Assembly: GCF_900113335.1 (NCBI RefSeq)
Contig: NZ_FOOX01000002.1
Location: forward strand, 62,001 to 126,000
Direction: 5' to 3'
From: Desulfotruncus arcticus DSM 17038
GTDB lineage: Bacteria; Bacillota; Desulfotomaculia; Desulfotomaculales; Desulfallaceae
Length of the DNA: 64,000 nucleotides
Shown: positions 1 to 8,531 of the stretch, piece after piece
How the letters are laid out: each line of letters begins with the position of its first letter
How positions within the stretch are numbered: position 1 is the first letter of the stretch
Program-made: the position numbers and the translations under genes
Notes under the pieces: model-generated
The model's input: only the letters and a program-made list of their open reading frames with translations
Told to the model about the DNA's origin: nothing
The model's database searches: none

Positions 1-1
1 T

Positions 2-619
2 GAGTGTTTTCTTTTTAAATCCGCTCTTTCCATAACCCGTCTTAAAAAGCGTGGAGAAAGCAAATTGGTTATCAATAGCCAATATAATATCTTAAAAAGA
101 AGCAATAACCCGGCCAATAAAATGCTGATTTGGCAAAGCGGGGCTTCCGTGGCGGGTACGGGGATAGCTCTGGGAGCCATGCTGGTAACCCACCGGACAG
201 ACAGTTATTTATTTGACGGTATTGCCTCCATTGCCGTGGGGATTTTATTGGGCTGTATGGCCTTAATGCTTGCCGACCGGCTCAAGGACTTAATTATCGG
301 CCGCTCGGCCGGTCCGGGAACTATTCAGTTAATTGGCGACCTCGCCATGCAGGTGCCCGGTGTGACGGATATCCGTGAAATTAAAACCATGTATGTTGGC
401 GCCCGGTCATTGCTGGTTAACATGGAAATAGAGATAAAAAATTGTTTGGATGTACAATCCGCGGAGAATATTTCCGACGAAATTGAGAGGGTTGTCAAAG
501 ACGCCTTGAATATTGTAACACACATAAACATTGAGATAATCGCAGATGATATGGTACAGGACTGGAGAAGAAAAACTGTTTCTTATGCTGATTTAAAGTC
601 CCTCAGTGAGGTTATTTAA
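2..619 (+). CDS. Cation diffusion facilitator family transporter, 5' end outside the window
   Basis: This is the C-terminal part of a CDF-type divalent metal/proton antiporter. The frame is open to the left edge of the window, so the gene starts upstream; the TTG at 65 is internal. The visible part aligns residue for residue with the second half of the next gene: shared YDGIAS/FDGIAS membrane segment, then the cytoplasmic domain with IKTMY-GA-SLLVNM and the conserved ending INIE-ADD---DW. The metal-binding HSLSD membrane motif would lie outside the window. A strong hairpin follows the stop. The substrate metal cannot be told from this part. Confidence 0.85.
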   Translation, partial: ECFLFKSALSITRLKKRGESKLVINSQYNILKRSNNPANKMLIWQSGASVAGTGIALGAMLVTHRTDSYLFDGIASIAVGILLGCMALMLADRLKDLIIGRSAGPGTIQLIGDLAMQVPGVTDIREIKTMYVGARSLLVNMEIEIKNCLDVQSAENISDEIERVVKDALNIVTHINIEIIADDMVQDWRRKTVSYADLKSLSEVI

Positions 620-620
620 T

Positions 621-657
621 AAAGGAACCTGCCTCTTTTTGTGGGGCAGGTTCCTTT
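621..657 (+). terminator. Rho-independent-type hairpin after the first CDF gene
   Basis: Thirteen-base perfect arms (621-633 and 645-657) with a T-rich loop sit directly after the stop codon at 619. The 3' arm itself ends in TTCCTTT. It probably ends or attenuates transcription before the second CDF gene. Confidence 0.7.
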
Positions 658-682
658 CTATCAAAAAGGATGGTGCTGATAA

Positions 683-1660
683 TTGGACGCAGCCGGCTAT
701 AAAGCCGTATGGATCGCCCTGTTTGCCAATCTGTCAATTTTCTTGACCAAAGCCGTTGCCGCCTGGATAGGTGACAGTGCCGCCATGTTCTCAGAAGCCC
801 TGCACTCGTTGTCGGACCTGGTGAACAGCATTTTTCTGCTTATTGGTATGAAAATGGCTTCCCGTCCTGCCGATATGGAGCACCCTTTTGGTTACGGCAA
901 AGAGGTTTATTTTTGGTCTTTTATCGCTTCGGTTTTCATGTTTGGTGTTACCAGTATGGGTTCATTGACCAGGGGATACCACCAAGTGGTTGACCCTCAC
1001 CCAATTGCCGCCATTGAACTTATCACCATCGCCCTGCTGCTGGCCATGATCTTTGAAATGTTCGCTGTAAGGGCTGCGATGCGTGCCGTGGTTAAGGATG
1101 TTGGTGTACAAGCTCGCGGCTTCAAAGTTTTAGCCGCGTCTATTAAAAATATCAACAGAGTGGCCAATCCGGCAGTAAAGTTTGTGTTCTTTGAAGATGC
1201 GGCAGCTCTGATCGGAGTTGTTATAGCACTGATGGCAGTACTCGTCAGCGAGCTTACCAACAATATCGTATATGATGGTATAGCATCAATTATCATCGGT
1301 GTCATGCTGGGAGCTTTAGCCATTATGCTGGCTTACGAGAACAGGGATATGATTGTTGGTAGGGCTGCCCACCCCAATATTATAAAACGTATTGGGGATG
1401 TTGCCATGAGCGTTTCCGGTGTTGTCGACGTAAAAGATATAAAAACCATGTATATAGGGGCACATTCGTTATTGGTTAATATGACCCTGCAAACCAAACC
1501 AAGGCTTAATATTGAAGTAGCTGATGATGTAGTAGATGAAGTTGAGAGAAAGATTATTAAAAAAATCAGCATTGTAAAAGAGATAAACATTGAAGTGGAA
1601 GCTGATGACTATGTCTTTGACTGGCCAAGGCAAAAAAAGAATTTTGATGAAATAGTATAA
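683..1660 (+). CDS. Cation diffusion facilitator family transporter
   Basis: A full-length CDF metal antiporter of 325 residues, expected to export divalent cations such as Zn, Fe, Mn or Co in exchange for protons. Near the N-terminus it carries the family metal site HSLSDLVNS, then HPFGYGKE, several membrane helices, and a C-terminal cytoplasmic domain (from about residue 220) that matches the truncated gene upstream. The start is TTG at 683, with a weak AAGGA site about 12 bases ahead. The loop after helix 4 carries an extra basic stretch of about 40 residues that both copies share, so they look like a tandem duplication. Metal specificity cannot be read from the sequence. Confidence 0.88.
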   Translation: MDAAGYKAVWIALFANLSIFLTKAVAAWIGDSAAMFSEALHSLSDLVNSIFLLIGMKMASRPADMEHPFGYGKEVYFWSFIASVFMFGVTSMGSLTRGYHQVVDPHPIAAIELITIALLLAMIFEMFAVRAAMRAVVKDVGVQARGFKVLAASIKNINRVANPAVKFVFFEDAAALIGVVIALMAVLVSELTNNIVYDGIASIIIGVMLGALAIMLAYENRDMIVGRAAHPNIIKRIGDVAMSVSGVVDVKDIKTMYIGAHSLLVNMTLQTKPRLNIEVADDVVDEVERKIIKKISIVKEINIEVEADDYVFDWPRQKKNFDEIV

Positions 1661-1694
1661 ACAATACAATCGGGATACTATTTTTTACTTGGGT

Positions 1695-2213
1695 TTATAT
1701 CCTATAAGCGGGTGGTTCTAGAATCCAGCCTTTAAGTTGACCGTATGAAAAAAATTTATCATATAAATCGATCTCTTTCATTAAATACGTTTTAAATAGT
1801 TCTCTAAGTTTGGGTGAGGTAGACTCCACAAAAGCCGATGAAGCGATGGGTATAAATACACTGATTCCACCAAGTATACGCGTATATATATATTCGTCGT
1901 TAATTTCTTCAACTTTATATGAACTGTCGGAACCCGCAGGCGGTCTTTTAGGTAAGGGGATGCCATATGTCATCATTATTTTCTCTAATTCGGCAACTTC
2001 TGACTTCAGGACCTTTAAGCCCTGATTTAAAATTAGCGATAAATCAGGGCTTACGACAAAATTATTAAAAAGATCTGTGGTTTCAATTATCTGATATCTT
2101 GATACCAGCTGGGCCCATAGGTGTTTTACTTCCACAACATTTATTTCCCGTTGTAAAGTATTCTGCGCTTTGCCAATATCGGAAATTTTTTCAATTTGTT
2201 CTAGAATCTTCAC
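1695..2213 (-). CDS. DUF3231 family protein, single domain
   Basis: A 172-residue protein of the DUF3231 family, which is widespread in spore-forming Firmicutes and has no assigned biochemical role. Recognisable family features are HLW--L--RY in the N-terminal helix, the GIPLPKRPP turn after the second helix, and the C-terminal ending LEPPAYR. It looks all-helical, with no signal peptide. The start is GTG at 2213, with GGGAG upstream. It is about half the length of the two-domain DUF3231 protein at 31.7 kb in this window. It converges on the CDF genes and appears monocistronic. Confidence 0.8.
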   Translation of the reverse strand: MKILEQIEKISDIGKAQNTLQREINVVEVKHLWAQLVSRYQIIETTDLFNNFVVSPDLSLILNQGLKVLKSEVAELEKIMMTYGIPLPKRPPAGSDSSYKVEEINDEYIYTRILGGISVFIPIASSAFVESTSPKLRELFKTYLMKEIDLYDKFFSYGQLKGWILEPPAYRI

Positions 2214-2298
2214 AGTTTACTAGCTCCCTTGTTAAGATGTATTTTAAATTTTTTATTACTATGTTCTTCAGTTAATACAATTATGCAAATAGATTAAT

Positions 2299-2580
2299 AT
2301 GCTATTTCTTGCTTCCGCCGGAATCACTATCTGTCCTTGGCCGGGTTATTCGCGCTTATGCGGAACCGGAAAGAATGAAAGTTGGCTGTGCATTGCAGGG
2401 TATTTCGGCGGAATCATTGACGAACTGCTGATGCGCATAGTGGACATGATAATAGCCTTCCCGTCAATTATTCTGTCTATTGCCATTATCGGCATGTGGG
2501 GCTATCCACTGTCAATATCCATAAAGGAGAAAAAGAAGCAAAGTACCTTCAGCACCTTAAGGATAAAAAATTTCTATTGA
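2299..2580 (+). pseudogene. Remnant of a DppC/NikC-type ABC permease
   Basis: The middle of this 93-codon frame reads GYFGGIIDELLMRIVDM and then IIAFPSIILSIAIIGM, the typical cytoplasmic-loop and helix region of peptide/nickel ABC permeases of the DppC class. The intact permease at 9.5 kb has GYLGGWPDKVIMRLIDIM at the same place. The sequence before and after does not continue the family, and the frame ends in an unrelated lysine-rich tail. It is therefore a short internal fragment and not a functional gene. It suggests that a second ABC importer of this class once stood upstream of the methyltransferase. Confidence 0.6.
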
Positions 2581-2685
2581 CAAACTTGAACAATAATTGT
2601 AGCATTTACGTAATAATACGGTTTTAAAATTGGTTTAAATGTACCTTCATCGAAAAATAATGCCAAATAAAAGATATACAGTAAA

Positions 2686-2725
2686 ACCACGAAGGTTGCT
2701 GTAAGATGAAGCATGCTTTTGTGGT
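2686..2725 (+). repeat. Hairpin family copy H1
   Basis: First of three related hairpins within 1.5 kb. The outer stem is ACCACGAAG/CTTTTGTGGT and the inner stem TGCT/AGCA. It lies in a stretch (2581-2924) that otherwise shows no gene. The architecture matches H3 at 4109 almost base for base. Confidence 0.6.
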
Positions 2726-2841
2726 TGTATTTATGTTTATGTTAATTATTAGTTATTGACCGAAGTCATCCGAATTAGATGGTTTTATACTGTTAACTTT
2801 TATTCAAAATATGCATATCAAAAATGGATATAAAAAATATT

Positions 2842-2886
2842 AACCATGAAGGTTGATCCTCTGAAAATTGGGGGTGCTTCATGGTT
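2842..2886 (+). terminator. Hairpin family copy H2, terminator or attenuator before the methyltransferase
   Basis: The outer stem AACCATGAAG/CTTCATGGTT is followed by TTATTTTTT. Compared with H1 and H3 the stem has an A-T pair (ATG/CAT) where they have ACG paired with T/G, which conserves pairing. It ends about 40 bases before the start of the methyltransferase at 2925, so it may attenuate that gene; no aptamer-like sequence is obvious upstream. Confidence 0.6.
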
Positions 2887-2924
2887 TTATTTTTTCGGCA
2901 ATTAAGTAGGAGGGAGGATCTATA

Positions 2925-3818
2925 ATGCAGTTATTTCCCAACAGCAGCCCGGAATTCTGGGTACGGCTGTGGCAGGAGGCCCGGGAAAATTCTCCGATGG
3001 CCCGGCGGCGCTGCCGCAGCGAGCAAGAAATGGTGGATAATTGGAGCCGCCGCGCCCGGTCGTTTGCCCGGCGCACCGGTAATGCAGGGGGACAAGGGAG
3101 GCAGCGGGCGGCGCTGGACCTGCTGGAGCAGGAGGGAGTCCTGGGACCGGAGGTCCGGGTGCTGGACATTGGGGCCGGGCCCGGCAATTTCGCCATCCCC
3201 ATGGCTCGTTTGGCCGGGCAGGTAACGGCTCTGGAGCCCGCCGCCGAGATGGTGAAGATAATGGAGGCTAGGGCCGGGGCCGAGCAGCTGGAAAACATTA
3301 CCGTCATCCGGCGTACCTGGCAGGAAATACAGCTGGAGGAAGACGGGCTGGCCGGTAAGTTTGACCTGGTGTTCGCTTCGATGACACCCGGAGTGCGGGA
3401 CCCGGAAACGCTGCAAAAAATGATTGGGGCCTCGCGGGACTACTGTTATTTAAGCGGCTTCTCCGGACGGCGCTGGGGAGAGGCGCACAGTGAACTCTGG
3501 CGGCGGTTCTTTAATGAGGATATCGGCGAAAGCCCCGGGGATATTATTTATCCTTTCGGCCTGCTCTATGCCATGGGGTACCGTCCCAGCCTGCGTTTTG
3601 CCGCCGGGCGGCAGGTACAGGAGCAGACGCCGGAGGAAGCAATTGAAAACCTGGTAAGATTTTTCTGGGGCTATCTGGATATTACGGCCGGGGTCAGGCG
3701 GGAAATAGAAGAGTATGTGCAAAAACGCGCCGGGGACGGCATTTTCCGGCAGCGAATCAACGGCTGCCACGGTATGATGCTGTGGCGGGTTGAGCGTGCG
3801 CCTGCCGCGCCGCAGTAA
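2925..3818 (+). CDS. Class I SAM-dependent methyltransferase
   Basis: A 297-residue Rossmann-fold methyltransferase. The SAM-binding motif I is VLDIGAGPGNFAIPMA (about residues 79-94), followed by the acidic motif II region TALEPAAEMV and the motif IV-like FDLVFASMT. The C-terminal third (from about residue 170) is family-specific, with a W-E-HSELWRRFF stretch. ATG at 2925 is preceded by GGAGGGAGG. The base composition is G+C rich, like the ABC genes from 6.9 kb. A 59-base copy of its 3' end sits just before that ABC cluster, so this gene or a paralogue was probably linked to the transporter. The substrate is unknown. A link to metal-ligand or small-peptide methylation is only a guess from context. 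Confidence 0.8.
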   Translation: MQLFPNSSPEFWVRLWQEARENSPMARRRCRSEQEMVDNWSRRARSFARRTGNAGGQGRQRAALDLLEQEGVLGPEVRVLDIGAGPGNFAIPMARLAGQVTALEPAAEMVKIMEARAGAEQLENITVIRRTWQEIQLEEDGLAGKFDLVFASMTPGVRDPETLQKMIGASRDYCYLSGFSGRRWGEAHSELWRRFFNEDIGESPGDIIYPFGLLYAMGYRPSLRFAAGRQVQEQTPEEAIENLVRFFWGYLDITAGVRREIEEYVQKRAGDGIFRQRINGCHGMMLWRVERAPAAPQ

Positions 3819-3836
3819 ATAACAGCGGCGGAAAGG

Positions 3837-3860
3837 GCACCGGAATTAACGCCGGTGTGC
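3837..3860 (+). terminator. Small hairpin after the methyltransferase
   Basis: Arms GCACCGG and CCGGTGTGC (one bulged base) lie about 20 bases past the methyltransferase stop. No T-run follows, so termination is uncertain. Confidence 0.35.
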
Positions 3861-3899
3861 TTGCCGGGAAACGGTATAAAAATTGGAGGCATAATTGCT

Positions 3900-4108
3900 T
3901 TGCTGTACAAACTCTGGAGATTGACCCGTCCCTCACCCGGCCTGCTTACCCTGACGGGGTTGCTGATTATACTGTAATACACTGACCATTGCAGGTGTTG
4001 CAATAATTATATTCTCCTGGGACCGGTAACTGGGCGGGCCTTTTGGGCCCTTACGCCGGCCATGGTGCTTGATTTTTTTGAAACACGTTTGCTGGGCGAG
4101 ATAATAAA
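3900..4108 (+). pseudogene. Remnant of a small hydrophobic protein gene
   Basis: After a good GGAGG site, a TTG-started frame at 3900 encodes a basic-hydrophobic N-terminus (LYKLWRLTRPSPG, then LLTLTGLLIIL) and stops at 3975-3977. Hydrophobic coding sense continues in other frames (AGVAIIIFSW, then GPVTGRAFWALTPAMVLDFF) up to the hairpin at 4109. This is what a small membrane protein gene with two frameshifts would look like. I do not recognise the family. It would have been the gene after the methyltransferase. Confidence 0.4.
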
Positions 4109-4160
4109 GCCACGAAGGCTGCTGCAGCTTGAAGCAGTGCTTTTTGTGGCTTTATTTTTT
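4109..4160 (+). terminator. Hairpin family copy H3 with T-tract
   Basis: Stem GCCACGAAG/CTTTTTGTGGC with inner CTGCT/AGCAG, followed by TTTATTTTTT. It is a close relative of H1 and H2 and a convincing intrinsic terminator. H2 and H3 together bracket the methyltransferase and the remnant after it. Confidence 0.7.
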
Positions 4161-4321
4161 TGCATTCAAACCACAGCGGCCCCAATAATTCATGGATAAA
4201 GTCAGCCCGCCACAATTTTTTCTATTGAAAGGAGGCAAATGAGGTTGAATTATTGTGATACAAGTTAATCTTAATTGTTAGTATTTGTATTTATGAAAAT
4301 TATTTAAAGGAGGAGATCAAA

Positions 4322-6613
4322 ATTATCAAGCAACCAAACAGAAAAGGGTTGATATTGGGTACTTTGCTGTTGATAATAAGTTTTCTTGCGGCCAGTCCGG
4401 TATTTGCCTCGTCAACTTTTACCACCAGTACTAATCAATCGGTTAATGCGGGTCTTGTTTACCCGCAGGACGACCCTGACCAAGTGTTTAATCAAATAAT
4501 GGTGGAAATACCGGGAAAAGTTATCCCGGGTACCTATTTGCTCAATATGGCATTGCCCGCCGACTGTTATTCGGTGGCCAGAGCTGTTTACGCCAAAGTA
4601 CCTTCAGGCGAAACCAGCCAGTTGGAAGGAAACATTTCAGCCATGGGTATCGGCACTCCTAAAAGCGGCACCAATGCATATAACGAGTGGAATTTCAGAG
4701 CCACTTTCGGCAATGAAGGCACCATGAGCAGATTTTATATAGAATTAAGCAACTTCCACGTGCCTTCCGGAGTTACAGGCGATATTAACGTTTCCTTTAC
4801 AGCTTCTCCCGGCTCCCCTTTTTCTGGCAACGAAGCTGTGAAGATTGCTACCGTTGAGTCCGGCACCGTTAAAATATCAATTAATGAAGAAAATAGTATA
4901 ACTTCGTCTTCCGGCAAAATAGGCACTATCAGAATTACGGAGGATCGTGCCAAAGCGCTTAGATCCGGGGCAAATAGTATAAATATGAAGCTGCCCAACG
5001 GTTTTACCTGGGCCAAGCCGACCAGCGGCGGCGTCTATGTGTGGGGAGATGCTGAAGTTGTGCCTGCTGACGCTGATACTGATTTTGCTATAGACCAGAA
5101 CGGCAGCAGGTTAAAAATTAGTTGTCCCAAGGCCGCCGGATCGTCTTCGCCAACATATTATTCCATTAGCGGTCTGGAGGTGCTTGTTGAAAACGAGCTA
5201 TATGCCGCCAAAGGGGACATATATGTTACCGTGGGCGGCGACAGCGCCGTAGACCCTAAAAAATTGCTGATAGGTAAATACGGTGGCTATAACAGCCAGC
5301 TTACCGCAGCAGAGCTGCCTGAAATAAAAGCCGGTCGGGCAGGTGAAGAAATAGCAGAGTTTACTTTGGAAGAAACCGACCCGGGAGCGCTGACCGAAGG
5401 GAGAACTATAACTTTAAAGGTAGGTGACGGGGTAAAGTGGTCCCGTTTAGGCAGCGGCACTTCCAGTGATCCTTATTTACCTTCGGACCCGCCAATAATA
5501 GACATGGATAAATCCGACCTGCAGGGTATTGAATTAAACGAGTGGGTATTTGCTGGAAACGATTGCACGACCTTAAAAACCAGTGTAAAGAAATCAACGT
5601 CCGGGGCAAATAAAGGAGCAACAATTGTTTTTAAAGAAGCCTGTGTTGATGTGAAAGGAAATTTTGAAGGGGATGTTAATGTTACCGTGGGTGGCAGCTG
5701 CGGGTTGTCCGGAGTATTGACGGTGGCAAAGTCTATTATACCGGTTACAATTTCTATAGAAGGAGATTGTCCGAATTTAGTCACCGGCAAGCAGGAGCAA
5801 GCCGTAGCAGATATAATAATTGCCGAAAAGAAACCCAATTGCATTATGGATACAGGCTTTGTTACCATTGACGGCAAAGAGTATCCCAAAAGAGAAATAT
5901 GGCTGGAGTTCCCCCAGGGCGTAACACCGACCCGTCCGGAAAAGATGGAAGTTTTAGAAGGGGATATTATATTGGACAAGTATACCCTGCGGGATAATGT
6001 GGTGCCTGGCCGCTGGTATATGGTTATTGAAACCAAATATCGCAGCTTCAATCCAAGCAAAATTAAGTTCAGCGGTATCAAGTTTACCCTTGACCGCAGT
6101 GTGCCGGATGGACCTTTGGAAGTAAAACTTAAAGGCCCAGGGCTTTTGCAAAGTGCTGATGTTTTCTCCGGCCCGGATTATATGTCCAAAGTTGCTGTAG
6201 CCAGTAATGGTACCGCAGCTCCGGTTGATTTGGAGAGTAGCTCGGTATTTAAAATTGGGGACAAAAAATATACTGTCGGTGGTGTTGAAAAGGCTATGGA
6301 CATAGCCCCCTTTGTAGAAAATGGCAGGACATATCTGCCCATGCGCTTTGCTGCCTATGCCCTTGGCTTAAGTGAGACTGATATTTTGTGGGAGCCGTCA
6401 ACTTCCACCGCTACTTTTATAAAGGGTAACAAGACCGTGCAGGTCAAGGACGGCAGCGACAAATTGTATATTAACGGTGTGTCTATTACCATGGATGTGC
6501 CGGCCCAGGTAAAAGAAGGTTATTTTGTGGTGCCCATCCGGTTCATCGGGCAGGCTTTTAGTGTCGAGGCAAAGTGGGATAATGTCAGTCAGACCGTTAC
6601 CTTATCTATATAG
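4322..6613 (+). CDS. Secreted surface protein with copper amine oxidase N-like (stalk) domain, probable ATT start
   Basis: A large exported protein of 763 residues if it starts at the ATT at 4322. That codon lies six bases after a strong AAAGGAGGAG. It gives a proper signal peptide: basic IKQPNRKG, a hydrophobic core, then ASPVFA as cleavage site near residue 29. The first conventional start, TTG at 4349, would drop the basic n-region and leave the ribosome site 33 bases away. The body (about 30-640) is a run of beta-rich, S-layer-like sequence without a family I can name. The last ~125 residues form a Cu_amine_oxidN1-type domain (RTYLPMRFAAYALG, then YFVVPIRFIGQAF). This domain is common in cell-surface proteins of Peptococcaceae and is not an enzyme here. 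It separates the methyltransferase from the ABC genes. Confidence 0.8.
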   Translation: MIKQPNRKGLILGTLLLIISFLAASPVFASSTFTTSTNQSVNAGLVYPQDDPDQVFNQIMVEIPGKVIPGTYLLNMALPADCYSVARAVYAKVPSGETSQLEGNISAMGIGTPKSGTNAYNEWNFRATFGNEGTMSRFYIELSNFHVPSGVTGDINVSFTASPGSPFSGNEAVKIATVESGTVKISINEENSITSSSGKIGTIRITEDRAKALRSGANSINMKLPNGFTWAKPTSGGVYVWGDAEVVPADADTDFAIDQNGSRLKISCPKAAGSSSPTYYSISGLEVLVENELYAAKGDIYVTVGGDSAVDPKKLLIGKYGGYNSQLTAAELPEIKAGRAGEEIAEFTLEETDPGALTEGRTITLKVGDGVKWSRLGSGTSSDPYLPSDPPIIDMDKSDLQGIELNEWVFAGNDCTTLKTSVKKSTSGANKGATIVFKEACVDVKGNFEGDVNVTVGGSCGLSGVLTVAKSIIPVTISIEGDCPNLVTGKQEQAVADIIIAEKKPNCIMDTGFVTIDGKEYPKREIWLEFPQGVTPTRPEKMEVLEGDIILDKYTLRDNVVPGRWYMVIETKYRSFNPSKIKFSGIKFTLDRSVPDGPLEVKLKGPGLLQSADVFSGPDYMSKVAVASNGTAAPVDLESSSVFKIGDKKYTVGGVEKAMDIAPFVENGRTYLPMRFAAYALGLSETDILWEPSTSTATFIKGNKTVQVKDGSDKLYINGVSITMDVPAQVKEGYFVVPIRFIGQAFSVEAKWDNVSQTVTLSI

Positions 6614-6704
6614 CATGTAATTCATGCTGCAACCTTTGGCATCTTTAACAACTTTCCAAGAACATCGAGTTGGTTTGGCATCTTCTGATGCACATCTGGG
6701 AAGC

Positions 6705-6763
6705 AAAAGCGCGCCGGGGATGGCATTTTCCGGCAGATAATCAACGCCTGCCACGGTGTGCTG
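6705..6763 (+). repeat. Partial copy of the methyltransferase 3' end
   Basis: These 59 bases match 3722-3781 of the methyltransferase gene closely: AAAGCGCGCCGGGGATGGC and the following ATTTTCCGGCAG are shared apart from single-base changes and a 3-base gap near the end. The rest of that gene is not recognisable nearby. It is a remnant of a duplicated methyltransferase gene just upstream of the ABC importer. Confidence 0.75.
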
Positions 6764-6855
6764 CCGTCAATTGCCTATGGCAAACTACAGGCCAAGTGGG
6801 CTGCGAATGTGTGCAATAACCGGATATTTTGATAAATCGGAGGTGTCTTTACGGG

Positions 6856-8457
6856 ATGTTGAGGAAACATTTGGCGATTATCGTTATGCTGCTTTTAATT
6901 GGCGCCCTGAGCCTGTTTTTATTCGGCTGCGGCGGCGATCAGGCCGGCAATGATCAAAAACCGGCCGCGGCGGCGGGCGCGGGACAGCAGCAGGCGGAGG
7001 TCATTAAACTGGCCGGAGGGGATTGGGGTTACCCGAATCCTTATACTTATTATCCCCGGGGACCCGGGTCCCGCAAAACCGCGCTTATTTTCGACGGTCT
7101 GGTGACCGTTGACGCCGGGGAAAAAGTATTGCCCGCTCTGGCCGGCGATTGGCAGGCCGGCGGGGACGGCCTGAGTTATACCTTTCAGCTCCGGCCGGGG
7201 GTTAAGTGGCACGACGGCCGGCCGTTCACCGCCGGCGACGTGGTTTTCAGCTATGAATACGCCAAGCGGTACCCCCCGGTGTCGGTTATTGATTTTTCCG
7301 GCGTAAAAAAGATGGCTGCCGTGGACGACCGGACGGTCGCGATCGAGCTTGACCAACCGGACCCCAATTTTTTGACCGGCCTGACTGGCCTGAAAATAAT
7401 CCCGCGGCACATCTGGGAACAAGTAACCGATCCCCTTAACTTCGTCGCCCCCGAAGCCGCAGTGGGGACGGGGCCCTACATGCTGACCGATTACAGCAAG
7501 GAGCATGGCACTTACCGTTACGAGGCCAATGAATACTTCTGGGGGAGCAAGCCGCGGGTCAAGGTGATCGAGTTTGTGCCGGTGAGCGAGGACATACTGG
7601 CCTTCGAGCAGGGCGAAATCGACCGGATCAGCGTTACCCCCGATATCCTGCCCAGGTTTGAAAATAATCCGGAGTACCGGGTTATGCAGTACGAAACCTC
7701 CTGGGCCTACCGGCTTTATTTTAATATGCGGCAGCGGCCGGAGCTGGCCGACCAGGCCTTGCGCCAGGCCCTGGCTTATGCCATCGACCGCCGGGAACTG
7801 GTGGAGAAGGTGGAGCGCGGTGCCGCGGTGGCGGGGAACCCGGGCGTGCTGCACCCCAACAATCCGCTGTACAACTCCGGTGTTCCGCAATACTCCTGCG
7901 ACCGGCAGAAAGCCCAAGACCTGCTGGCCGGTCTGGGCTATCAGGATGCCGGCGGGGGGGTGCGGTCAAACAGCCGCGGAGAAAAGCTGAGCTTTACGCT
8001 GCTGGCCGACGAGGGCAGCGCCCGCCTGGCGGAATTGATTAAGCAGCAGCTTGCTTTGACGGGGATGGAGGTCAATGTACAGGTTGTCGACAGTAAAACC
8101 CGGGACGCCCGCTTTCTAAAGGGCGACTTTGAGCTCTGCATCAACGGCAGCGGCGGCGGGGAAGACCTGAAAGAGGTAACCGGCGTAGGCCAGGCCAGGG
8201 CTACGTCCACCACGGCGGCGGTTATCGGTTATCAGAACCCGGAAGTCGACAGGCTGTATGCCGCCCAGGAGCAAGAAACCGATCCTGACAAGCGCCGGCA
8301 ACTGATGGCCGAATTGCAGCAGATCGTGGCCGAAGAGCTGCCCAAGCTGACCCTTTATTATAGAAACACCTTGGCAGTGCACCGGCCGGCGGTTTACGAC
8401 GGCTGGAGCGGGGAGATTTATCACCACGACAGCCGGATAAACTTTGTAGCCGACTAA
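6856..8457 (+). CDS. ABC transporter substrate-binding lipoprotein, peptide/nickel class (SBP_bac_5)
   Basis: Extracellular solute receptor of the importer that follows. I place the start at ATG 6856, ten bases after GGAGGTG; this gives MLRKH, a hydrophobic core and the lipobox LFLFGC, so the mature protein is lipid-anchored. Family hallmarks of DppA/OppA/NikA proteins are present: FQLRPGVKWHDGRPFTAGDV near residue 120, the Y-LYFNMRQRPELAD--LRQALAYAIDR block, and AEELPKLTLYY near the end. The mature protein has about 510 residues, normal for the family. The ligand could be a peptide, an opine-type metal complex or nickel. A SAM methyltransferase nearby makes a modified small ligand possible, but this is inference. 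Confidence 0.88.
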   Translation: MLRKHLAIIVMLLLIGALSLFLFGCGGDQAGNDQKPAAAAGAGQQQAEVIKLAGGDWGYPNPYTYYPRGPGSRKTALIFDGLVTVDAGEKVLPALAGDWQAGGDGLSYTFQLRPGVKWHDGRPFTAGDVVFSYEYAKRYPPVSVIDFSGVKKMAAVDDRTVAIELDQPDPNFLTGLTGLKIIPRHIWEQVTDPLNFVAPEAAVGTGPYMLTDYSKEHGTYRYEANEYFWGSKPRVKVIEFVPVSEDILAFEQGEIDRISVTPDILPRFENNPEYRVMQYETSWAYRLYFNMRQRPELADQALRQALAYAIDRRELVEKVERGAAVAGNPGVLHPNNPLYNSGVPQYSCDRQKAQDLLAGLGYQDAGGGVRSNSRGEKLSFTLLADEGSARLAELIKQQLALTGMEVNVQVVDSKTRDARFLKGDFELCINGSGGGEDLKEVTGVGQARATSTTAAVIGYQNPEVDRLYAAQEQETDPDKRRQLMAELQQIVAEELPKLTLYYRNTLAVHRPAVYDGWSGEIYHHDSRINFVAD

Positions 8458-8531
8458 CCGGCCAGCTTGTTAACGGGCCAAGATGACGGAACCGGTATAA
8501 GCTTACTGTCTGGAAGTGGGGAGGGAATGGC

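Noticed and set aside
1810..2025. Plus-strand ORF opposite the DUF3231 gene
   Set aside because: Antisense shadow of a recognisable family protein; no ribosome site.
6919..7917. 332-codon ORF on the minus strand opposite the solute-binding protein
   Set aside because: A mirror frame produced by G+C-rich codon usage; the plus-strand frame has clear lipoprotein and SBP_bac_5 features.
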